64,000 bases of DNA from assembly GCF_014359565.1 (NCBI RefSeq), contig NZ_JACIZD010000001.1:434001-498000 (forward strand). Direction: 5' to 3'. The notes under the pieces are model-generated. The model saw only the letters and a program-made list of their open reading frames with translations, made no database searches and had not been told where the DNA came from. This DNA is from Immundisolibacter sp. GTDB taxonomy: Bacteria; Pseudomonadota; Gammaproteobacteria; Immundisolibacterales; Immundisolibacteraceae. The stretch's first letter is position 1; every line of letters begins with the position of its first letter. Below, one piece after another: positions 8,735 through 17,355 of the stretch. The position numbers were made by a program, and so were the translations under genes.

Positions 8735-9346
8735 TCAGCCCAGCGCGGCGATGATTTGGTCGGCGGTCGCGATGTCCAGGCGCCCGGCCATGCGCCGCAC
8801 GGTGATCTCGTGCGCCTCCTGCGTGCCGCACACGCAGCAGTCCTCGGCCAGGATGTTGCTGTAGCCGCGGTCGTTGGCGTCCCAGGCCGTGGATTCCACC
8901 ACCGCGTCGGTGCTGACGCCGCTCAGGATCAAGTCGGTGATGCCGCGGCCGTCGAGCAGCTCCTGCAGGCCGGAGCTCACGAAGGCGCTGAAGATGCACT
9001 TGTAGACCACCGGCTCGCCCGGCAGCGGCTTGACCAGTTCGGCCGGATCGCCGCCCCAGGTGCCGCGCTTGCACACCTTGCCGCCGCCGACCATCTCAAA
9101 GAACGCGCCGCGGTGCGGCCAGCGCGGCTGCACGCCGGCTTCAAGATCGATCAGCACATGGATCACCGGTACGGCGCTGGCCCGGCAGGCGTCCATCAGG
9201 CGGCGCAGCTTGTTGAGCATGCCGGTCTGCTGGATCATGCCGGCGAAGCCCAGTTGCTGTGCCATGGGGGAATCCGGATGCGTGATGTCGTTTTGCACGT
9301 CCATTACCAGCAGGGCGGTCTTGGACTTGTCGATGCTGAGGGCCAT
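8735..9346 (-). CDS. Isochorismatase-fold hydrolase lacking the usual catalytic cysteine
   Basis: This 203-residue member of the isochorismatase-like superfamily keeps the N-terminal catalytic Asp (MDVQND, D16) and the Lys (VVYKC, K116). In the third motif, GVSTDAVVES, the position normally held by the nucleophilic Cys (G-V-x-T-x-x-C-V) is Val149. Cys-less members include true isochorismatases that act by acid/base chemistry. Amidase chemistry (nicotinamidase, N-carbamoylsarcosine amidase) is therefore unlikely. Start is ATG 9346 rather than the longer frame to 9442, as MALSIDKSKTALLVMDVQ is the standard N-terminus. It sits upstream of the Rieske oxygenase gene on the same strand and probably works in the same catabolic step. 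Confidence 0.8.
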   Translation of the reverse strand: MALSIDKSKTALLVMDVQNDITHPDSPMAQQLGFAGMIQQTGMLNKLRRLMDACRASAVPVIHVLIDLEAGVQPRWPHRGAFFEMVGGGKVCKRGTWGGDPAELVKPLPGEPVVYKCIFSAFVSSGLQELLDGRGITDLILSGVSTDAVVESTAWDANDRGYSNILAEDCCVCGTQEAHEITVRRMAGRLDIATADQIIAALG

Positions 9347-9441
9347 GGATTTTCTGCAGCCTATGGTCGGGTTGCGCGCCTGAACGGTCGCCCGGATTGT
9401 AGGGATCGCTCCCTGGCCCGGCAATCGACGCGGGGTGGCCA

Positions 9442-11874
9442 ATGACCGCCGCGCTGTGGCTGCTGGCGCTGCTGCTGATGGGCAGCGTGGTGGCTTATCG
9501 CCGACTCGAGCGCACGCCGGCCACCACGGTGTTGGGCGCGACGCTGCTGCTGGCGAGCGTCGGCGGCCTGTCGTGGTGGCTGGCGCTGCCGCTGTGGCTG
9601 CTGTGGCTGGCCGTGACCGTGCTGCTGTTTGCCGATGACTGGCGGCGCGAGTATGTGACCGCGCCGGTGCTGGACTTCTATCGCCGGAAACTGCCGCCGC
9701 TGTCGGACACCGAGCGCGAGGCGATGCAGGCCGGCAGTGTGTGGTGGGAGCGCGAGCTGTTCTCCGGCCAGCCGGATTGGGAGCGGCTCGGCGGCTTTGC
9801 CGATCCGCCGCCGAGCGACGACGAGCAGGCCTTCCTGGACGGCCCGGTCGAGCGGCTGTGCGCGCAGCTCGACGACTGGCGCATCACGCACGTCGACGCC
9901 GATCTGCCGCCGCAGGTGTGGCAGACGCTGCGCGAGGAAGGCTTCTTCGGATTGATGATCCCGACCGAGTTCGGCGGCAAGGGTTTCAGCCACCGGGCGC
10001 ATTCGGCGGTGGTGATGAAACTCGCCAGCCGCAGCGTGACTGCCGCCATCACCGTCATGGTGCCCAATTCGCTCGGGCCGGCCGAGTTGATCCGCCACTA
10101 CGGCACGCCGGCGCAAAAGGATCATTACCTGCCGCGCCTGGCCAGCGGCCAGGACATTCCCTGCTTTGCCCTGACCGGCCCGCAGGCCGGGTCGGATGCC
10201 GGGGCGCTGCCGGATGCGGGCGTGGTCTGCCGCGGCCAGCATGAAGGCGAGGAGGTGCTCGGCGTGCGCCTGAGCTTCGAGAAGCGCTACATCACCCTCG
10301 GTCCGGTGGCGACGCTGATCGGTCTGGCCTTCACGCTGCGCGATCCGGATCGCTTGCTCGGCGGCGCGGTCGAGCGTGGCATCACGGTGCTGCTGCTGCC
10401 GGCCGATACGCCCGGCGTGAGCCGCGGCGAGCGCCACTTGCCGCTGGATGTGCCGTTCCAGAATGGCCCGCTGCACGGCAAGGACGTGTTCGCGCCGCTG
10501 GAGTGGATCATCGGCGGCGAGGCCGGCATCGGCCGCGGCTGGCAGATGCTGGTCAGCTGTTTGTCGGAAGGCCGCGGCATCTCGCTGCCGGCGCTGTCCA
10601 CCGGCGTGGTCAAGGTGGCCGCCCGCCACACCGGCGCCTATGCCCGGGTGCGCGAGCAGTTCGGGCTGCCGATCGGCCGCTTCGAGGGCGTGCAGGAGGC
10701 CCTGGCCCGCATCGGCGGCCAGTGCTACCAGATGGATGCGGCCCGCCGCCTGACGCTGTACGCGCTGGACGAGGGTGAGCGGCCGGCGGTGGTGACGGCG
10801 ATCCTGAAATACCACCTCACCGAGCGCGGCCGGCGCGTGGTCAACGACGCTATGGACGTGCAGGCCGGCAGCGGCGTCATGCTCGGGCCGCGCAATTTCC
10901 TGGGCCGCTACTATCAGGTCATGCCGGTGGCGATCACGGTCGAGGGCGCCAACATCCTCACCCGCAGCCTGATCATCTTCGGCCAAGGCGCGGTGCGCGC
11001 TCACCCGTACGTGCTGGACGAAATGCAGGCCGCGCAGGAGGAAGACCCCGACCTGGCGCTGAAGCGCTTCGATCCGCTGCTGCTGGCGCACGGCGCCTAC
11101 CTGCTGGGCAATGCCGCGCGCAGCTTCTGGCTGGGTCTGAGTCGGGGCCGCCTGGCGCAGGTGCCCGGCGACGGCCCGCTCGGCCGCTACCAGCAGCGCC
11201 TGTCGTGGATGAGTGCGGCCTTTGCGCTGGCCGCGGACATCACCATGCTGGTCGTGGGCGGGGACCTGAAACGCCGCGAGCGCCTGTCGGCGCGTCTGGG
11301 CGACGTGCTGTCGGAGCTGTACCTGGCCAGCGCCGTGCTGTGGCGGCACGCCCAGCAGGGCCAGCCGCAGGACGACCTGCCGCTGCTGCGCTGGGCGATG
11401 GATGACTGCCTGGCGCGCATGGCCAGCGCCTTCGATGGTCTGTTCGCCAACTACCCCAACCGTGCGCTCGGTTGCCTGCTGCGTTGGCTGGTCTTTCCGA
11501 CCGGCCGGCCGAGCCGCGGACCGGACGACGCGCTGGATAAGCAGGTGGCGGAATTGCTGCTCGCGCCGGGCGAGACGCGCGACCGCCTGACGGGCGGCAT
11601 TTACCTCACGCGCGACGCGGCCGAGGCCATCGGCCGGCTGGAGCTGGCCATCGAACAGGCCGACCTCGCCGGCCAGGCGCAGCGCAAGCTGCGTGGCGCG
11701 CTCAAGGCCGGCGCCCTCTCGGCTGACCAGGACGTGCTGGCCCAGGCGCAGGACGCCGGCGTGCTGGATGCCGGCGAGGCAGCAGTGCTGGCGCAATACC
11801 AGGCGCTGGTGCGCGAGATCATTGCCGTCGACGCCTTCCCGGCCGACAGCTTCGCGCGCTCCGCTACCGCGTGA
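9442..11874 (+). CDS. fadE: Acyl-CoA dehydrogenase, FadE type
   Basis: This is a long-form acyl-CoA dehydrogenase catalysing the first, FAD-dependent step of fatty-acid beta-oxidation. The 810-residue length matches E. coli FadE (814). Two or three N-terminal membrane segments (about 2-65) are followed by the acyl-CoA dehydrogenase domains. Recognisable motifs include FFGLMIPTEFGG, LTGPQAGSDAG and VEGANILTRSLIIFGQGA near the active site, then the FadE-specific C-terminal domain (DUF1974). The stop overlaps the start of the acyl-CoA synthetase by four bases (GTGA), so activation and first oxidation of fatty acids are translationally coupled. Confidence 0.93.
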   Translation: MTAALWLLALLLMGSVVAYRRLERTPATTVLGATLLLASVGGLSWWLALPLWLLWLAVTVLLFADDWRREYVTAPVLDFYRRKLPPLSDTEREAMQAGSVWWERELFSGQPDWERLGGFADPPPSDDEQAFLDGPVERLCAQLDDWRITHVDADLPPQVWQTLREEGFFGLMIPTEFGGKGFSHRAHSAVVMKLASRSVTAAITVMVPNSLGPAELIRHYGTPAQKDHYLPRLASGQDIPCFALTGPQAGSDAGALPDAGVVCRGQHEGEEVLGVRLSFEKRYITLGPVATLIGLAFTLRDPDRLLGGAVERGITVLLLPADTPGVSRGERHLPLDVPFQNGPLHGKDVFAPLEWIIGGEAGIGRGWQMLVSCLSEGRGISLPALSTGVVKVAARHTGAYARVREQFGLPIGRFEGVQEALARIGGQCYQMDAARRLTLYALDEGERPAVVTAILKYHLTERGRRVVNDAMDVQAGSGVMLGPRNFLGRYYQVMPVAITVEGANILTRSLIIFGQGAVRAHPYVLDEMQAAQEEDPDLALKRFDPLLLAHGAYLLGNAARSFWLGLSRGRLAQVPGDGPLGRYQQRLSWMSAAFALAADITMLVVGGDLKRRERLSARLGDVLSELYLASAVLWRHAQQGQPQDDLPLLRWAMDDCLARMASAFDGLFANYPNRALGCLLRWLVFPTGRPSRGPDDALDKQVAELLLAPGETRDRLTGGIYLTRDAAEAIGRLELAIEQADLAGQAQRKLRGALKAGALSADQDVLAQAQDAGVLDAGEAAVLAQYQALVREIIAVDAFPADSFARSATA

Positions 11875-13655
11875 CCCGCAGCGCGCCGCACGCCGTCATC
11901 CCCTGGCAGCAGGCCGGCACGCTCGCCGGCCTGCTGCGCGAGCGTCTGGCGCGCAGCCCGGACGCTGTCGCCTATCGGCATTTCGTGGACGACGTCTGGC
12001 ATGCGCTGAGCTGGCGCGAGGTCGCGCGGCGGGTCGGCCGCTTTCAGGCCGCGCTGCGCAACGAGCATCTGCCGGCCGGAGCGCGGGTGGCGGTGATGCT
12101 GCCCAACGGCCCGGACTGGGTATGTTTCGACCTGGCCGCATTGGCGCTCGGCCTGGTGACGGTGCCCATCTACCGCGACGACCGGCCGGACAACGCCGGC
12201 TACGTGCTGGAGCACTCCGGCGCCGCCCTGCTGCTGACCGAAAGCGCCGACCAGTGGCAGGCGCTGCTGCCGCACGGCTACCTGGGTGCCCTGCAGCGGG
12301 TGGTGCTGGCGCAGGGCGAGGCCGATGACGACCGGGTGCTGTCGCTGAACCACTGGCTGCCGGCGCAGGGCGAGTTTGCGGTGGAGTGCACCGACGGCGA
12401 GGCGCTGGCCAGCATCGTCTACACCTCCGGCACCACCGGCCGGCCCAAGGGCGTCATGCTTCGTCATCGCAACATGCTGTGGAATGCCGCGGCGGCGGAA
12501 TCCATGGTGCCGGTCAGGCCGGACGATGTGTTCCTGTCCTTCCTGCCGCTGTCGCACACGCTCGAGCGCACCATCGGCTACTACCTGCCGCTGCTGGCCG
12601 GCGCTACGGTCGCCTTCGGGCGCGGTATCCAGCACCTCGCGGACGATCTGCTCGCCGTACGTCCGAGCGTGCTGGTCAGCGTGCCGCGCGTGTTCGAACG
12701 CAGCGCCGTCGCCATCCGCGACAGCATCGCCAAGCGCCCGTGGCCGGTGCGCCAGCTGTTCGCTGCGGCGCTCGAGCTCGGCTGGCGGGATTTCGAGCGC
12801 GCACAGGGCCGGGCGCGTGGCACGCCACTGCTGGCCGCCCTGCCGTTGCTGCGCCGCCTGGTGGCGCGGCCGGTGCTCGATCGCCTCGGCGGTCGGCTGC
12901 GCGTGGCCATCTGCGGCGGCGCCGCCCTGCCAGCGGACGTGGCGCAGCTGTTCATCAGCCTCGGCCTGCCGCTGCTGCAGGGCTATGGCCTGACCGAAGC
13001 CAGCCCCGTGCTCACCGTCAACACGCTGGACGACAACCGGCCGGACAGCGTCGGCCTGCCGTTGCCGGACGTGCAACTGCGCCTCGGTGCGGGCGACGAA
13101 CTGCTCGCCAAAAGCCCCGGCGTGATGGCCGGTTACTGGCACGACGCCGAAGCCAGCGCCGCCGTGATCGATGCCGACGGCTGGCTGCACACCGGCGACA
13201 TCGCCGCCCAGCGGGGCCGCCACTGGTACATCACCGGCCGCCTGAAGGACATCATCGTGCTCGCCAACGGCGAGAAGGTGCCGCCGGTCGACATCGAACA
13301 GGCGCTGATGCTCGACCCGCTGATCCATCAGGCCCTGCTGGTCGGCGAGGGGCGGCCGTATCTGGCCGCCATACTGGTGCTGCATCGCCAGCAGTGGGCG
13401 CAGCTTGCCGCCGAACTGGGGCTGGATGCCGACGCCCCCGCCTCCCTGACCGACCCGCGCGCCGAACGGGCGGTACTGGCACGCACCGAGACCGCGCTGC
13501 ACGCCTTTCCGGGCTACGCCCGGCTGCGCCGCGTGCATCTGACCCTCGAGGAATGGACCGAAGCCAACGGTCTGCTGACCGCCACCCAGAAGGCGCGACG
13601 CGGGAAGTTGGCTGAACGCTACGGCGAGGTCATCGAGGCACTGTATCGGGCATGA
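11871..13655 (+). CDS. Long-chain acyl-CoA synthetase (AMP-forming)
   Basis: This is an AMP-binding, adenylate-forming ligase that activates fatty acids to acyl-CoA. The P-loop-like motif YTSGTTGRPKG (about 183-193), the QGYGLTEASP motif, and the hinge region LHTGDIA ... GRLKDIIV are all present. At 594 residues it resembles the FadD/FAA-type synthetases with GxSLP-like variation. Translation starts at GTG 11871, overlapping the fadE stop (GTGA). Chain-length preference cannot be read from sequence. A 349-base non-coding stretch follows before the next gene. Confidence 0.88.
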   Translation: MTRSAPHAVIPWQQAGTLAGLLRERLARSPDAVAYRHFVDDVWHALSWREVARRVGRFQAALRNEHLPAGARVAVMLPNGPDWVCFDLAALALGLVTVPIYRDDRPDNAGYVLEHSGAALLLTESADQWQALLPHGYLGALQRVVLAQGEADDDRVLSLNHWLPAQGEFAVECTDGEALASIVYTSGTTGRPKGVMLRHRNMLWNAAAAESMVPVRPDDVFLSFLPLSHTLERTIGYYLPLLAGATVAFGRGIQHLADDLLAVRPSVLVSVPRVFERSAVAIRDSIAKRPWPVRQLFAAALELGWRDFERAQGRARGTPLLAALPLLRRLVARPVLDRLGGRLRVAICGGAALPADVAQLFISLGLPLLQGYGLTEASPVLTVNTLDDNRPDSVGLPLPDVQLRLGAGDELLAKSPGVMAGYWHDAEASAAVIDADGWLHTGDIAAQRGRHWYITGRLKDIIVLANGEKVPPVDIEQALMLDPLIHQALLVGEGRPYLAAILVLHRQQWAQLAAELGLDADAPASLTDPRAERAVLARTETALHAFPGYARLRRVHLTLEEWTEANGLLTATQKARRGKLAERYGEVIEALYRA

Positions 13656-14004
13656 GCCCCATCCAGTCCGGCAGGCAGCCGGCAGTCGGTGCGCGGCGGA
13701 ATCCGCAGAAAGCATCGCCAGAACGCCGCGGCTTGCGCCGCGCCCCACCACAGCAAGGGCTTGCTGCCGCTTGCCAGCCGAAGGCAGGACATGAGGGCGA
13801 GGGGTCCGGTTTCTGGCTCGACGCACTGGCGCACGCGGCGCGCAATCCCTGCGACCAGATCGGCCACCTTGCGCAGGGCGTGGTGCCGGTGCGGGCCGGG
13901 CCGGTGTCGGGCGGGATGTTGCATGGAACGCAAGCTTGCCGGGCCGAGCCGCCGGGCGCCTGAATTTCCTGGCCGCTTCAACTCGAACCGGACCCCGACA
14001 TTTC
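13656..14004. other. Intergenic region of 349 bases upstream of the dicarboxylate/amino-acid symporter
   Basis: Short frames on both strands (for example 13652-13963 plus and 13619-13981 minus) show no recognisable motif and mutually exclude one another. A small inverted repeat (CGCCGCGGCTTGCGCCGCG-like) lies near 13725-13745 and could act as a terminator for the acyl-CoA synthetase transcript. The promoter of the symporter should be in the last 100 bases, but no strong hexamers are seen. Confidence 0.4.
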
Positions 14005-15267
14005 ATGAAAAAACTGCTCGGCAACGTAGGCCTCGTCATCATCGCCCTGCTGGCCGGGGCGGCATTCGGACTGGCCGATCCGGCCACCGCTCCGGCGCTG
14101 GCGCCGGTCGCAAAGTGGGTGCTGCAGCTGATCAAGGCAGCCGCCACGCCACTGGTATTTTTCGCCGTGCTGGAGGCGATCTTGCGCTTTCGCGTCGCCG
14201 GTACGGATTTCCTGAAGCTGCTGACGATCGCGTTGGTCAACGCCATTTTCGCGATAGCCATCGGCATCGCGCTGGCCAATGCACTGCAGCCGGGCCAGTA
14301 CTTGCGGCCGTTGATCAGCGCCTCTGCGGCCACCCTGCGGCCGATCGATTTTGGCGACCTGCTCGCCCGGCAGTTGCCCAGCAGCGTTGTTCAGCCGTTC
14401 GTGGACAACAGCATCATGCCGATGGTGATGGTGGCGATCGCGTTCGGCTTTGCCTGGCGCCGCGTGCGACTGACGCGGGACGCCGACACCCTGCCACTGA
14501 TGGACAAGGGCGAGGTGCTGGTCTCGGTGCTGCGGGACGTGTGGGAGACGCTGCTGATCTGGATCGTCAAGCTGGTCCCGCTGGCGGTGTTTTGCGCCAG
14601 CGCCAACGTGACTGCCGAGCACGGACTGGCGTCGTTCACCGGCCTTGGACGGTACGTTGCCCTGTGCCTGCTGGGCATGGCGGTGCATGTGCTGGGCACC
14701 TACAGCGTCTGGTTGCTGCTGTACGCGCGCATCGGGCTGCGCCGGTTCTGGAGCCAGGCTGCGCAGCCGGTGCTCTACGCGTTCAGTGTCAACAGCAGCC
14801 TGGTGGCCCTGCCCCTGACGCTGCGGGCACTTGACCGGCTGGGCATTTCGCGGCGCGCATCGACGCTGGCCGCGTGTGTCGGCACCAATCTGAACAACGA
14901 CGGCATCATTCTGTACGAGGGCTTTACCCTGCTGGCGCTGGCGCAGGCCATGGGCATCGACATGAGCCTGGGCGCGCAGGTGTTTGCCGCGCTGTATTGC
15001 GTGGTGGCGGCGATGGGTGTGGCCGGCGTGCCGGAGGCCGGCGTGGTGGCGCTGACACTGGTGCTGGGTGGACTGGGATTGCCGACCGAGGCGCTGGCGG
15101 TGCTGCTGTCCGTGGACTGGATCATTGCCCGCGCCCGTTCCCTGCTGAACACCACTTCGGACATGGTCGGCTCGGCGGCGCTGGATCGGTGGCTGCGCTT
15201 GACCACAGCCACCCTTGCTGGTGCCGGCTCCGGCGCTACTGCGCCGGAGCCGGCAGGGGAGCGCTGA
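14005..15267 (+). CDS. Dicarboxylate/amino acid:cation symporter (DAACS family)
   Basis: This is an inner-membrane secondary transporter related to GltP, DctA and SstT. At 420 residues it has eight or so membrane segments and the family's re-entrant loops. The serine-rich NSSLVALPLTL corresponds to HP1, GTNLNNDG corresponds to the NMDG motif that binds cation and substrate, and NTTSDMVGSAA corresponds to the last conserved helix. The NMDG Met is replaced by Asn, so ion or substrate preference may differ from the model transporters. The frame extends upstream to 13936, but ATG 14005 (MKKLLGNVGLVII) is the natural start. Substrate is unknown; glutamate/aspartate or C4-dicarboxylates are the family norm. 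Confidence 0.85.
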   Translation: MKKLLGNVGLVIIALLAGAAFGLADPATAPALAPVAKWVLQLIKAAATPLVFFAVLEAILRFRVAGTDFLKLLTIALVNAIFAIAIGIALANALQPGQYLRPLISASAATLRPIDFGDLLARQLPSSVVQPFVDNSIMPMVMVAIAFGFAWRRVRLTRDADTLPLMDKGEVLVSVLRDVWETLLIWIVKLVPLAVFCASANVTAEHGLASFTGLGRYVALCLLGMAVHVLGTYSVWLLLYARIGLRRFWSQAAQPVLYAFSVNSSLVALPLTLRALDRLGISRRASTLAACVGTNLNNDGIILYEGFTLLALAQAMGIDMSLGAQVFAALYCVVAAMGVAGVPEAGVVALTLVLGGLGLPTEALAVLLSVDWIIARARSLLNTTSDMVGSAALDRWLRLTTATLAGAGSGATAPEPAGER

Positions 15268-15314
15268 ATGAAGCCGTTCTGGGTTTCCGTGCGCCCGCCA
15301 GCGGGAAAAACCCG

Positions 15315-15367
15315 GTGGGAGCACAGCTTTGCTGCGCGATGATCGCCCGGCACAGCCGGACTCCTAC
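15315..15367. repeat. REP-like palindromic element, divergent copy
   Basis: This starts with GTGGGAGCACAGC and ends with CTCCTAC. It is related in its outer arms to the copies at 18914, 32250 and 58225 but has a different core. It sits between the converging symporter and cold-shock genes and can fold as an imperfect hairpin. A partly repeated block (GCGATGATCGCCCGGCACAGCCGG versus a similar string starting near 15371) directly follows. Confidence 0.5.
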
Positions 15368-15412
15368 AACGCGGTGATCACCCGCCGCAGCCGGGCTACG
15401 GTTTTCCGATGG

Positions 15413-15763
15413 CTACAGCCCGCTCAGCCAGATATGGCCCACGGCGCCCAGGATGATTCCCAGCACCAGTCCGGCGGCGAATGGCAGATAGGGCCGCGCC
15501 GCGCGTCGCGGGGCGCCGGCGGCAGGCGCGCGGTTGGTTGAACGCGGGCGGGCCGCAGCCGGCTTGCCGCCGGGCTGAACCACGGCGACCGCGCACGGGC
15601 CCTTGTCACCCTGCTGGGCCTCGAACTCGACCTCCAGCCCGGGGCGCAGGGCTTCCTTGTCGCCCGTGAAATCGGTGTAGTGAAAAAAATATTCGGTGCC
15701 CTGGTCGCCTTCGATGAAACCAAAACCCTTGCGGAAGTAAAAACGTTTGACGGTGCCTTTCAT
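15413..15763 (-). CDS. Cold-shock-domain protein with C-terminal membrane anchor
   Basis: Residues about 1-66 form a cold-shock domain with both nucleic-acid-binding motifs (KGFGFI and YFFHY). A Pro/Ala/Arg-rich linker follows, then one C-terminal hydrophobic segment (about 92-114). The 116-residue product should bind single-stranded RNA or DNA while tethered to the inner membrane. Start is ATG 15763 (MKGTVKRF), the canonical CSP N-terminus; the frame is open further upstream without support. It converges on the symporter gene. Free CspA-type chaperones are cytosolic, so the anchor is notable, although CSD proteins with membrane tails occur in other proteobacteria. Confidence 0.85.
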   Translation of the reverse strand: MKGTVKRFYFRKGFGFIEGDQGTEYFFHYTDFTGDKEALRPGLEVEFEAQQGDKGPCAVAVVQPGGKPAAARPRSTNRAPAAGAPRRAARPYLPFAAGLVLGIILGAVGHIWLSGL

Positions 15764-15949
15764 GGAGCTGCGCTGAAGAGTGGGTGGCTGCGCGGAAGCG
15801 GTCGCGGTGACGAGGCGCAGGACGATCTGGAAGCGGCGCGAACCGGGTTGCGCGACCGGTCGGCGGATCCCGCCAGCAACGGCGTGGTCGCCCACCATCG
15901 CGCCCGTTCGCGCCGCCAGCCCCCGCCCGTTGCGGGCCAGGGCCGGGCA

Positions 15950-17350
15950 TTATAGCCGCCCGACCCGGTCGCGCGGTGCCGGCGCCAGGCGCAGCAGGCG
16001 CCAGGCCAGCAGCGTCTGTGCCGCTGCGACTGCCAGGCTTGCCGCATAGACGGCGCCCACCGCGCGCCGGACCACCTCGGCGTCGACGTGGGCGCTGAGT
16101 CCGGCCAGGGTGGCGATGACGCCCGCCAGCGCCGAGCCGAACGCGATGCCCAGCGTGCGCACGGTTGGGATACTGCCGGCGGTGATGCTCTCCTCGCCGG
16201 GACTGGCGTGCTGCATGGTGAAGGCGATCAGGTGGATGCTCAGCGCACCGACGCCAAAGCCGAGCATGACCAACGCCACGCCCACCGCCGGCGCGGCAAG
16301 CTGCCCCAGTCCGGCCAAGAGAACGCCGGTCATGGCCAGGATCAGCAGCGGCCCGCCGATGATGGCGCGCCGCTCGGCGGCGCCCTGCCAGCGCGCGGTG
16401 GTCAGCGAGGCGGCGGTCCAGCCGACCGCCAGCAGACTGGCGAAGTAGCCGGCGTGCAGCGGGCGCAGGTGATAGACCTGCTGCATCAGCAGCGGCACGA
16501 ACACGGTAATGGTGGTGTGCAGGACCGACGAGGTCACGAACAGGCCGTAGGCCACGCCCACCGGTGCCCGCAGCGACGCGGCGCGGCGTGGAAACAGTCG
16601 CACCGCGCCACGCCGGTCCAGAGCAAAGGCGCCGCCGACCAGCAGCAGCGCGAGCGCCAGCGCCGCCAGGCGCAGCGGCGTGCCAGCCAGCTGACCGGCC
16701 GCCGCCACGCCGAGCACGCCGGCGCCCAGCAGTCCGACCCGGCCAAGCGGAAACGGCTGGCGCGCGCGCCCGGCCAGCACCTGCGGCAGATGGCGGGCGG
16801 CCAGCAGGCTGAACACGGCGATGATCGGCACATTCACGCCAAACGCACCGCGCCAGAAACCGGCCTCGGCAAACAGGCCGCCCAGCGCCGGGCCGATCAG
16901 CGCCGCCGCCGCCCACATGCCTGAAATGGACGCCAGCATCAGCTTGCGCAGCTCGGCGCTGTACAGCTCGCTGACCAGCGCCATCGACTGCGCCACGATC
17001 AGGCCGCCGCCGAAGCCCTGCACCGTGCGCGTGGCCAGCAACACCGGCATGTTGGGCGCCACCGCACACGCCAGCGAGCCGGCCAGGAACAAGCCGCCGG
17101 CCAGCACATAGGCGTGACGCGGGCCGTAGGCGCTGCGCAGCGGCCCCGAGCTGGCGGCGCCCACGATCGAGCCGACCATGTACAGCATCGACACCCAGGC
17201 GTAGAAGCGCACGCCGCCGATGTCGGCCACCACGGTCGGCATCACCGTGGCGACCAGGAACACGTCCATGGCGTGCAGGGCGATGCCGAGCGCCAGCGTC
17301 ACCGTCAGCGGTGCCCGACCCTCGCGCAGCAGATCGGCAAAACCGGCCAT
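15950..17350 (-). CDS. Major facilitator superfamily transporter (drug/metabolite efflux type)
   Basis: This 466-residue MFS permease has about 12-14 predicted membrane segments. The N-terminal half carries DVFLVATVMPTVVADIGG, typical of the DHA2-like motif D1, and a degenerate motif A region (GPLRSAYGPRHAYV). The later RTVQGFGGGLI corresponds to motif B with its conserved Arg. Substrate is unknown; export of a small organic compound is most likely. It begins 5 bases after the SDR gene stop on the same strand, so the two form an operon and may act on the same compound. Confidence 0.85.
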   Translation of the reverse strand: MAGFADLLREGRAPLTVTLALGIALHAMDVFLVATVMPTVVADIGGVRFYAWVSMLYMVGSIVGAASSGPLRSAYGPRHAYVLAGGLFLAGSLACAVAPNMPVLLATRTVQGFGGGLIVAQSMALVSELYSAELRKLMLASISGMWAAAALIGPALGGLFAEAGFWRGAFGVNVPIIAVFSLLAARHLPQVLAGRARQPFPLGRVGLLGAGVLGVAAAGQLAGTPLRLAALALALLLVGGAFALDRRGAVRLFPRRAASLRAPVGVAYGLFVTSSVLHTTITVFVPLLMQQVYHLRPLHAGYFASLLAVGWTAASLTTARWQGAAERRAIIGGPLLILAMTGVLLAGLGQLAAPAVGVALVMLGFGVGALSIHLIAFTMQHASPGEESITAGSIPTVRTLGIAFGSALAGVIATLAGLSAHVDAEVVRRAVGAVYAASLAVAAAQTLLAWRLLRLAPAPRDRVGRL

Positions 17351-17355
17351 CGGCG

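Noticed and set aside
9361-11796. 811-codon open frame on the minus strand opposite fadE
   Set aside because: Same reason: low-complexity translation, while the plus strand encodes an unmistakable FadE.
11601-14333. 910-codon open frame on the minus strand
   Set aside because: It lies antisense to fadE and the acyl-CoA synthetase, has no family motif and shows the Arg/Gln/Gly-rich composition of GC-rich shadows.
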